From contig JAGVNP010000292.1 of the NCBI GenBank assembly GCA_020053185.1, positions 1-5,516 on the forward strand: a DNA stretch of 5,516 nt, written 5' to 3'. The notes under the pieces were generated by a model that saw only the letters and a program-made list of their open reading frames with translations, made no database searches and was not told where the DNA came from. The position numbers and the translations under genes were made by a program. Below, piece by piece: positions 1 to 5,160 of this stretch (position 1 is its first letter; the number at the start of each line of letters is the position of its first letter). The stretch is from Deltaproteobacteria bacterium. GTDB lineage: Bacteria > Desulfobacterota > Desulfomonilia > UBA1062.

Positions 1-1819
1 CAATCGTGCAGCCGGTTTTATCGATCAGCTCTCCCTTTGGGGTCTGTGCACATTTGTCAGAATAGTCAGGCACACCGTCATTATCAGAATCGAGCGGGCA
101 GCCGGATGCGTCAACAGGGATATCTTTTATGGTATTGGGACAGTTGTCAGGGGTATCGGGTACACCATCACTGTCGCTGTCAATCGGACATCCGTTGCTT
201 CTAACCATAACGTCTTTCTGTGTATCAAGACATTGATCTAAATAATCAGGCGCACCGTCAGCATCGGAATCGAGTGGACAGCCGTCTGGCCCAACCGCAA
301 CACCCTTCGGGGTATTGGGATTTTGATCCAGATAATCCGGTACACCGTCTCCGTCAAAATCAAGAGGACAGCCTGCTACATCCACAGATACGCCTGCAGG
401 TGTGTCCGGGCAATTATCCTGAGTATCAGATACCCCATCCTGGTCACTATCTTTTACGCTTTCCTGTACAGGAACAAAGGGTACAGGAATAACTGGTTCA
501 ACAATAATCGGTTCGGGAATGACAGGTACAGGCACAACAGGTTCAATGACAATTGGACACCCGTTTTTGTCTACAGATGTTCCCTGTGGTGTCTCTGCGC
601 ACTGATCCATATAATCAGGTACGCCATCACCATCGCTGTCTACAGGACATCCCTTATCATCCACCACAACGTTGCCCGGAGTGTCGGGACATTTGTCCAG
701 ATAATCTGCAATCAAGTCCTTATCGCTATCAACAGGGCATCCTGATCCATCGACTACAACACCCTGAGGAGTGTCAGGACATTTATCTAAATAATCAGGA
801 ACGCCATCTGCATCAGAATCAATCGGACAGCCTGATGCATCAACAGATACACCAGCGGGTGTTTTGGGGCATTTATCCTTGTAGTCAGGCACACCGTCAG
901 AGTCTGCATCTAAAGGACAACCATCAGATCCAACCTTGACGCCTTTAGGAGTGTCAGGGCATTTGTCCAGATAGTCAGGGATGCCATCTTTGTCTGTATC
1001 GATCGGGCATCCTTCTGCATCAACAGACACGCCAGCAGGAGTTTTCGGGCAGTTGTCCCTTGTGTCATATACGCCATCACCATCGCTGTCCGGGACTTCT
1101 TTTAAGAAGACCTTTTCTACAAAGTCCCGCATATGCTCAGGCGAAGAAAGCTCGTCTCCTTTTGACGAAAATCCGCACTCGCCTTTTTCGGCAATCCGGC
1201 TCATGAATTTTCTGCCTTTATAGTGATTTCCTATCAGTATGGGATATACGCAAAGCCTGTCCCCATATTGACTTTTTATCTCTTTCACTGCATTGAGATG
1301 AGCCTCTTTTCCTCGCTCGCCGTCGCTTACAATGATAAGAGCAATGTTTCCTTCTGTTGGACTCAAACCGTTGCTCTCATCCTTGATGGTATTCTGTATG
1401 GTATTATTTCCAATACTCTTTCCAATGCCCCTGGTTGTATTTTCTAAAGCAGTCTCTATCTTTTCCTGGGAGTAGCTACCCCTGTAGATAAGGGAACTCT
1501 GGGACTGATTTGGCACCTCACCATATTTTTTGATTTCATAGAATGGTATTTCTATATTTGATGGAATGGCTTGATTCATGCGAAGAATTGTTTCTTTGGC
1601 GAGCTTGAATTTTTGGCAATCATTGTATGAGTGACCCATTGAGCCTGAAGCATCAATAAGAACAACAACATTGTCAATGTTTTGTATGTACTTGCCTATC
1701 TCAATGTCTTGAGAGAGATCATATGGCGTAAATCCCGATTTAATCTGCTGGGTTGCGCAGCCTGTGATAAGAGCGCTTATCATCAGCATGCATAGCATGG
1801 CTGACAGCTTTTTTCCCAT
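1..1819 (-). CDS. VWA-domain lipoprotein with thrombospondin type 3 repeats (3' end beyond window)
   Basis: The frame is open for 606 residues from ATG at 1819 to the left edge with no stop. Residues 1-20 form a lipoprotein signal (Lys3-Lys4, hydrophobic stretch, lipobox LITGC with Cys21); residue +2 is Ala, so outer-membrane sorting is likely. Residues about 49-235 are a von Willebrand factor A domain: strand VVVLI, MIDAS motif DASGS (Asp56, Ser58, Ser60), a probable MIDAS threonine at 128 or 129, and VSDGE with Asp166. From residue 244 come 30-residue thrombospondin type 3 repeats (pattern DsDgDGVpDylDkCPdTPxGvxvdxxGCPl): six at 244-423, a Pro/Val/Glu spacer at 424-456, five more at 457-606. 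Such repeats bind calcium and commonly precede a peptidoglycan-binding OmpA C-terminal domain; that domain is not visible here and is inference. Start is set by AAGGAGG seven bases upstream. Role unknown; surface or periplasmic adhesion or envelope scaffolding is plausible. Transcribed away from the plus-strand genes. Confidence 0.93.
   Translation of the reverse strand, partial: MGKKLSAMLCMLMISALITGCATQQIKSGFTPYDLSQDIEIGKYIQNIDNVVVLIDASGSMGHSYNDCQKFKLAKETILRMNQAIPSNIEIPFYEIKKYGEVPNQSQSSLIYRGSYSQEKIETALENTTRGIGKSIGNNTIQNTIKDESNGLSPTEGNIALIIVSDGERGKEAHLNAVKEIKSQYGDRLCVYPILIGNHYKGRKFMSRIAEKGECGFSSKGDELSSPEHMRDFVEKVFLKEVPDSDGDGVYDTRDNCPKTPAGVSVDAEGCPIDTDKDGIPDYLDKCPDTPKGVKVGSDGCPLDADSDGVPDYKDKCPKTPAGVSVDASGCPIDSDADGVPDYLDKCPDTPQGVVVDGSGCPVDSDKDLIADYLDKCPDTPGNVVVDDKGCPVDSDGDGVPDYMDQCAETPQGTSVDKNGCPIVIEPVVPVPVIPEPIIVEPVIPVPFVPVQESVKDSDQDGVSDTQDNCPDTPAGVSVDVAGCPLDFDGDGVPDYLDQNPNTPKGVAVGPDGCPLDSDADGAPDYLDQCLDTQKDVMVRSNGCPIDSDSDGVPDTPDNCPNTIKDIPVDASGCPLDSDNDGVPDYSDKCAQTPKGELIDKTGCTI
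2..451 (-). repeat. Five further 90-bp units encoding thrombospondin type 3 repeats 7-11
   Basis: These units encode residues 457-606, after a 33-residue spacer (positions 452-550) rich in EP and VP dipeptides. The phase of 30 codons is kept to the window edge. Unit 8 (487-516) has Asn where every other unit has the first cysteine (DQNPNT), and unit 9 has lost the TP after that cysteine (LDTQ). Unit 11 ends GCTI where all others end GCP plus Ile, Leu or Val, which may mark the last repeat. The array may or may not continue to the left. Confidence 0.92.
551..1090 (-). repeat. Six tandem 90-bp units encoding thrombospondin type 3 repeats 1-6
   Basis: Six exact-length 30-codon units encode residues 244-423 of the lipoprotein. 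Each has the Asp-rich calcium loop (DSDGDGV type) and two cysteines, at unit positions 14 and 28 (DKCP and GCP). Unit 5 (364-393) deviates in the loop, reading DKDLIAD where the others have DxDGxPD. The DNA is diverged between units, so this is an old protein repeat and not a recent tandem duplication. Confidence 0.93.
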
Positions 1820-1826
1820 GCTGAAA

Positions 1827-1833
1827 CCTCCTT
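1827..1833 (-). promoter_or_regulatory. Ribosome binding site of the VWA lipoprotein
   Basis: On the minus strand this reads AAGGAGG, a near-perfect anti-16S match, seven bases before the ATG at 1819. It fixes the start so that a complete lipoprotein signal peptide is translated. Confidence 0.85.
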
Positions 1834-1848
1834 TTGCTTACAAGCAAA
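1833..1848. repeat. Perfect 7-2-7 inverted repeat beside the lipoprotein ribosome binding site
   Basis: TTTGCTT and AAGCAAA are separated by two bases. The repeat touches the Shine-Dalgarno sequence and would lie in the 5' leader of the lipoprotein mRNA. With a two-base loop the RNA hairpin would need to open its inner pairs, so a dyad operator is as likely as a leader hairpin. The symmetry is directly visible; any function is inference. Confidence 0.5.
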
Positions 1849-1914
1849 TACTATTGGTTTTTCAAGTTGCTCAGTGGTGCAAAAAATAATGAAAAATCAT
1901 TGTTGTATGAATCC

Positions 1915-1943
1915 ATACTCTCAGAAAAACATCTCCCTGTCAA
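1915..1943 (-). promoter_or_regulatory. Candidate sigma-70 promoter for the VWA lipoprotein
   Basis: On the minus strand there is a perfect -35 box TTGACA (1943-1938), a 17-base spacer, and a weak -10 box GAGTAT (1920-1915) that keeps the key A at position 2 and T at position 6. TGA directly before the -10 gives an extended -10 element. Transcription would begin near 1908 and leave a leader of about 90 bases before the ATG at 1819, containing the 7-2-7 inverted repeat. Confidence 0.4.
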
Positions 1944-2086
1944 TATTTAAGGACGAGAGCAGCAAAAAAATATTAACATAAAGATAATATTGTAAACTTT
2001 AGGGCAAGAAAAGATTTTTCAATTGATCTTATGAATTCTTTTATATTAAAGATAGGACTGTAAATAAGTGCGATCAGGAGGCGCTG

Positions 2087-2767
2087 ATGAAGATTATAAA
2101 GGATGCAATAAAAAGAGGGGACAAGGCATTAAGCGAATACGAGTCAAAGCTGGTGTTAAAAGAGTATTCGATTCCCGTTACAAAAGAGTTTCTTGCAAAG
2201 AGTCTGAATGAGGCAAAATCATTTGCAAAGGAAATAGGCTATCCGCTTGTTTTAAAGGGGGCTTCGAGCACGCTCACCCATAAGACAGAGCTCAATATGG
2301 TGGAAGTGGGGATCAAAGACGAAGCCGAACTGGAAAAGGCATATAAAGGCATTGAAGAGCGCGGAAAGGGCAAGCTGGATGGTGTTCTTGTTCAGGAAAT
2401 GATCAAGGGCCAGAGAGAGCTGGTTGCAGGACTCATCAGGGACCCGCAATTCGGTCCATGCGTGATGTTTGGGCTTGGCGGAATATTTACCGAGATCCTT
2501 CGTGATGTATCGTTCAGAGTTGCTCCTCTGGAAGAAGTTGATGCCTATGAGATGATGGATGAGATCAAGGCAAAAAAGATCCTGCAGGAGTTCAGGGGCA
2601 AGCCGGCAGTAAACAGAAAGGTGCTTGCTAATATACTGGTTAACCTTGGAAAGATCGGGCTTGAGATCGACGAGATTGCAGAGATCGACATAAATCCCCT
2701 TATTATTAAAGATGATACGCCAGTTGCAGTTGATGCCCTGGTTGTGCTCAAAGATTCCAAAAAGTAA
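2087..2767 (+). CDS. Stand-alone ATP-grasp beta subunit of an ADP-forming acyl-CoA (acetyl-CoA) synthetase
   Basis: The 226-residue product has the length of the separate archaeal ADP-forming acetyl-CoA synthetase beta subunit, not of the roughly 700-residue alpha-beta fusion common in bacteria. Visible motifs run in the expected order: the N-terminal helix SEYESKLVLKEY (16-27), YPLVLKGASS (52-61) with Lys57, THKTE with His65-Lys66, VLVQEM (100-105), the glycine-rich GLGGIFTE (129-136), and EIDINPL (199-205), the C-terminal ATP-grasp metal-site strand. In this family the enzyme interconverts acyl-CoA, ADP and phosphate with the free acid, CoA and ATP through phosphohistidine intermediates. 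His65 may correspond to the beta-subunit phosphohistidine known from archaeal enzymes; that is inference. Function would need an alpha (CoA-binding) subunit, and none is in view. Start chosen from AGGAGG at 2076-2081, five bases before ATG. Substrate acid cannot be told. It is followed by a repeat-filled gap, so co-transcription with the next gene is uncertain. Confidence 0.9.
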   Translation: MKIIKDAIKRGDKALSEYESKLVLKEYSIPVTKEFLAKSLNEAKSFAKEIGYPLVLKGASSTLTHKTELNMVEVGIKDEAELEKAYKGIEERGKGKLDGVLVQEMIKGQRELVAGLIRDPQFGPCVMFGLGGIFTEILRDVSFRVAPLEEVDAYEMMDEIKAKKILQEFRGKPAVNRKVLANILVNLGKIGLEIDEIAEIDINPLIIKDDTPVAVDALVVLKDSKK

Positions 2768-2775
2768 AAGAACAT

Positions 2776-2884
2776 CAGGAGACAGAATTCAGAATACAGA
2801 AGAGAAGGGCTAAAGGCTAAAGCGTTGGAGCATTAAACCAATAGCAGAGCGACTCATAAAATGGATTCTGGATACTGGCTCCTG
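2776..2884. repeat. Intergenic element with 20-base imperfect inverted terminal arms
   Basis: The left arm (2776-2795) and the reverse complement of the right arm (2865-2884) match at 17 of 20 bases. Between them lie two exact tandem copies of GGCTAAA (2808-2821) and no open frame of note. The right arm contains TGGATAC twice, 14 bases apart (2869 and 2883), and the left arm is a string of CAGAAT-like units. This resembles the short palindromic intergenic repeats dispersed in many bacterial genomes. It occupies nearly the whole gap between the synthetase and dus genes. Whether it recurs elsewhere in the genome cannot be seen here. Confidence 0.6.
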
Positions 2885-2902
2885 GATACCTGAGTGGTTA
2901 CG

Positions 2903-3856
2903 ATGGTGACGTTTTCCCAAAACCCTTGTCTCATAATGGCTCCGATGGTGGATCTTTCCCATGAGGCATATCGCGATCTGGTGAGAAGTTTTGGTGGCTG
3001 TGATCTGTTTTATTCAGAGATGCTCAATTCCAGAATACTTCCTTCAGAAAAACCAGGAGAATCTCTTTACCTGAAATGGCATGATACAAAGGAGCTGATT
3101 CTTCAGATTCTGGGCAATGATCCGGATCTGATGAAAAACGCTGCTGAAAAACTTCTAAATGTGAACCCCTGGGGTATTGATATCAACATGGGATGCTGGC
3201 TCAAAAAGATAACTGTGCATGGGTGGGGGCTTGCATTGATGAAAGACATCAATCTTGCGCAAAAGGTGGTCGAGTCTGTACGAGGTGCGATAAAGGTCCC
3301 TTTATCAGTGAAGATACGGATCGGTTATTCGCTCGACAAATCATATTTGCTGGATTTTGTCTCCATGCTTGAAGGATCAGGAGTGGATTTTATTGTGCTT
3401 CATGGCCGCACAGCTCTTGACGGTCTTAACCGTCCTGCCAGATGGGAATACATTGCTTTTGTGAAAGAGCACCTGAAGATTCCTGTAATAGGAAACGGTG
3501 ATATAAAATCAGCCCGCGATGCGCTCTCACTTCTTCAGCAGACCAGTTGCGACGGTGTAATGGTCGGCAGGCAGGCTCTGCGCCAGCCATGGATATTCAG
3601 AGATATTAAGGCGGCGCTGAATGAAGAACCGCTGCAGGATCCGCCTGATCTTAAGGAAGTGATGATAACGCTCACATATCTTCTCGAAAAATATTTTTCC
3701 CCAATCATCGCAGTAAAAAGATTCAAAGTGGCTTTTCCTTGGCTTGCTGAAAATCTGGTGTTCGGGCATTATCTTGTAAAGGAAATCGGAAGATTGCATA
3801 GCATGGATGACATCCGGCTTAAGATAGAAAAGACATTTGCTGACGGTATTACCTGA
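2903..3856 (+). CDS. dus: tRNA-dihydrouridine synthase family protein (Dus, FMN-dependent)
   Basis: The 317-residue product matches the Dus family in length and motif order: LIMAPMVD (10-17), YSEM (37-40), QILGNDP (68-74), DINMGC (93-98) with the catalytic Cys98, VKIRIGY (136-142) with Lys137 and Arg139, LHGRT (166-170) with His167, IGNGDI (196-201), and GVMVGR (218-223) for FMN phosphate binding, then PWIF. The C-terminal helical part, about 250-317, is the tRNA-contact domain in this family. These enzymes reduce uridine to dihydrouridine in tRNA D-loops in the cytoplasm using NADPH. Odd points: the usual GCP is GCW (Trp99), and the usual GAG further along the loop is GWG (Trp108). The start is uncertain: ATG 2903 is preferred, GTG 2894 would add three residues, and neither has a strong ribosome binding site because the inverted-repeat element abuts the gene. 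The target uridine cannot be inferred. Confidence 0.92.
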   Translation: MVTFSQNPCLIMAPMVDLSHEAYRDLVRSFGGCDLFYSEMLNSRILPSEKPGESLYLKWHDTKELILQILGNDPDLMKNAAEKLLNVNPWGIDINMGCWLKKITVHGWGLALMKDINLAQKVVESVRGAIKVPLSVKIRIGYSLDKSYLLDFVSMLEGSGVDFIVLHGRTALDGLNRPARWEYIAFVKEHLKIPVIGNGDIKSARDALSLLQQTSCDGVMVGRQALRQPWIFRDIKAALNEEPLQDPPDLKEVMITLTYLLEKYFSPIIAVKRFKVAFPWLAENLVFGHYLVKEIGRLHSMDDIRLKIEKTFADGIT

Positions 3857-3860
3857 TATG

Positions 3861-3899
3861 GCTTGAAGTTTTTTTCTGCTGTGAGTATAAACTTTAAGC
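3861..3899. repeat. 11-bp inverted repeat in the dus-apgM gap
   Basis: GCTTGAAGTTT (3861-3871) pairs with AAACTTTAAGC (3889-3899), ten Watson-Crick pairs plus one G-U, around a 17-base loop. No T-run follows directly, so it is a poor intrinsic terminator. The arms coincide with the -35 and -10 boxes of a candidate promoter, which suggests an operator, though chance symmetry in AT-rich DNA is possible. Confidence 0.45.
3863..3891 (+). promoter_or_regulatory. Candidate sigma-70 promoter for apgM-ddl
   Basis: TTGAAG (3863-3868, four of six consensus bases) and TATAAA (3886-3891, five of six) are separated by an ideal 17 bases. Transcription would begin near 3898, about 33 bases before the apgM ATG, leaving room for the ribosome binding site. 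The boxes sit in the two arms of an inverted repeat. Confidence 0.45.
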
Positions 3900-3920
3900 A
3901 GCTATTTTAAATTCCTCATT

Positions 3921-3928
3921 GGGAGGGG
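3921..3928 (+). promoter_or_regulatory. Ribosome binding site that decides the apgM start
   Basis: GGGAGGGG lies just before ATG 3931. An in-frame TTG at 3919 would place this purine run inside the coding region and has no Shine-Dalgarno sequence of its own, so ATG 3931 is the start. Spacing from the GGAGG core is short, about four bases. Confidence 0.75.
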
Positions 3929-3930
3929 AT

Positions 3931-5136
3931 ATGAATCAGATTGAACTCATGAAGCAGCTCCACATATCTTCAGATAAGAAGATTGTTCTTCTCGTGATCG
4001 ATGGACTTGGAGGTCTTCCCGATACAGATGGAAAGACCGAGCTTGAAGCTGCCAACATCCCTAACATGGATAAACTTGCAGCAGATTCAATCGTGGGACT
4101 CTCTACCCCTATAACCCCTGGCATTACGCCTGGCAGCGGGCCAGGACATCTTGGCTTGTTTGGCTATGATCCGCTTGAACATCAGATAGGCCGTGGCGTC
4201 TTAGAAGCTTTAGGCATAGGGCTTTCGATTACACAAGATAGCCTTGCTGCACGCGGTAATTTCTGCACCCTTGATCCAAAGACAAAAGCAATCACAGACA
4301 GACGGGCAGGCAGGATCTCTACAGAAGAATGCGCACGATTAGTAAATAAGCTAAAGCCGATAAAAATAAGCGGCGTTGATATCACGGTTGAGGCAGTAAA
4401 GGATTACCGCTTTGCCCTGATTTTAAACGGCAAAGGCCTGGAGCAGGGCCTTTCAGAAACAGACCCGCAAAAGACAGGATTACAGCCGCTTTCTGTTCAG
4501 GCATTGAGGAAAGAGGCAAAAAAAAGCGCAGATATCTTGAATGAGTGGTTAGAAAAGGCATTTGCGATTTTAATGGATGAGCCAAAGGCCAATGGATGTA
4601 CCTTGCGTGGCATTGCAAAAGATCCGGGTCTTCCCACCTTCTCTGAAGTGTATGGACTTAAGTCATGTGCAATAGCTACCTACCCAATGTACAAAGGTCT
4701 TGCAAAGCTTGTGGGCATGGAGATTCTGGACGCAGGCGACACAATTGCAAGCGAGCTTGAAACATTAAAAAAGTCATGGAAGGATTTTGACTTTTTCTTT
4801 GTGCATATCAAAAAAACCGACTCTGCAGGTGAAGACGGCGATTTTATGCGCAAGGTCAAGGTTATTGAAGAGGTTGATTCAATCATACCCGGCATCATGA
4901 GCCTGAAACCTGATGTGCTTGTTATTACCGGTGATCATTCTACACCGGCAGCGATGAAATCGCACTCCTGGCATGAGCTTCCGCTCCTGCTTTATGCAGA
5001 TAATATACGGAAGGACAGAGTGGCTGAATTTGGCGAGAGGGCATGCATGAGCGGCGGACTTGGTCATATGCGGCATCTCGATATCATGCCTCTTGCAATG
5101 GCACATGCTGACAAGCTCACAAAATACGGTGCCTAG
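3931..5136 (+). CDS. apgM: Archaeal-type 2,3-bisphosphoglycerate-independent phosphoglycerate mutase
   Basis: The 401-residue product interconverts 3- and 2-phosphoglycerate in glycolysis and gluconeogenesis in the cytosol, as a two-metal enzyme of the alkaline phosphatase superfamily. The length fits the archaeal-type family (about 400 residues), which is shorter than the roughly 510-residue bacterial GpmI. Motifs: VIDGLGG (22-28) with metal ligand Asp24; TPGSGPGHLGLFGYDP (66-81) with the nucleophile Ser69; GRGVLEALG (87-95); DRRAGRIS (123-130); SETDP (175-179); PTFSEVYGLKSCAIATYPM (235-253); VHIKKTDSAGEDGD (291-304) with His292 and Asp297; TGDHSTP (333-339) with Asp335 and His336; SHSWHELP (344-351); and GGLGH (375-379). 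All expected catalytic and metal positions appear intact. It has its own candidate promoter upstream, and ddl follows after 24 bases, so the two are probably co-transcribed. The same fold includes phosphonopyruvate decarboxylase-like relatives, but the motif set favours the mutase. Confidence 0.94.
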   Translation: MNQIELMKQLHISSDKKIVLLVIDGLGGLPDTDGKTELEAANIPNMDKLAADSIVGLSTPITPGITPGSGPGHLGLFGYDPLEHQIGRGVLEALGIGLSITQDSLAARGNFCTLDPKTKAITDRRAGRISTEECARLVNKLKPIKISGVDITVEAVKDYRFALILNGKGLEQGLSETDPQKTGLQPLSVQALRKEAKKSADILNEWLEKAFAILMDEPKANGCTLRGIAKDPGLPTFSEVYGLKSCAIATYPMYKGLAKLVGMEILDAGDTIASELETLKKSWKDFDFFFVHIKKTDSAGEDGDFMRKVKVIEEVDSIIPGIMSLKPDVLVITGDHSTPAAMKSHSWHELPLLLYADNIRKDRVAEFGERACMSGGLGHMRHLDIMPLAMAHADKLTKYGA

Positions 5137-5147
5137 ATTTTACGAGA

Positions 5148-5152
5148 AAGGA
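5148..5152 (+). promoter_or_regulatory. Ribosome binding site that supports the TTG start of ddl
   Basis: AAGGA lies eight bases before TTG 5161. No ATG or GTG in the right frame lies near the conserved N-terminal strand, so this site decides the unusual start. Confidence 0.65.
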
Positions 5153-5160
5153 AAACTCCA

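Noticed and set aside
2..1090. Regular 90-bp periodicity resembling a repeat array such as CRISPR
   Set aside because: Units are exact codon multiples in an open frame and vary throughout at the DNA level; there are no identical repeats with unique spacers. They encode thrombospondin type 3 repeats.
220..1447. Several plus-strand open frames rich in His, Gln and Arg across this stretch
   Set aside because: They lie opposite the minus-strand repeat and VWA coding region; their low-complexity protein content comes from the antisense of Asp/Gly/Pro codons, and they have no family motifs.
1990..2002. TAAACTTTA word shared with the dus-apgM gap (3888-3896), as a possible common regulator site
   Set aside because: A nine-base AT-rich match between two short gaps is weak, and the surrounding bases differ.
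2023..2049. Promoter for the acyl-CoA synthetase beta subunit (TTGATC and TATATT or TATTAA)
   Set aside because: Spacing is only 13 to 15 bases and the region is so AT-rich that such boxes are expected by chance. A promoter must lie in this gap, but I cannot place it.
2894..2902. GTG start for dus
   Set aside because: It cannot be excluded, but ATG 2903 is only three codons later, is the preferred start codon, and still includes the whole first beta strand.
2903..3856. dus as a decaying pseudogene because of its altered catalytic loop
   Set aside because: The frame is intact, length is normal, and the cysteine, Lys137, His167 and FMN-binding motifs are all kept.
3861..3910. Intrinsic terminator after dus
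   Set aside because: The stem is AT-rich with a 17-base loop and no T-run follows it directly; only a scattered ATTTT comes later.
3919..3930. TTG start four codons upstream of the apgM ATG
   Set aside because: The ribosome binding site GGGAGGGG lies inside this extension and serves ATG 3931.
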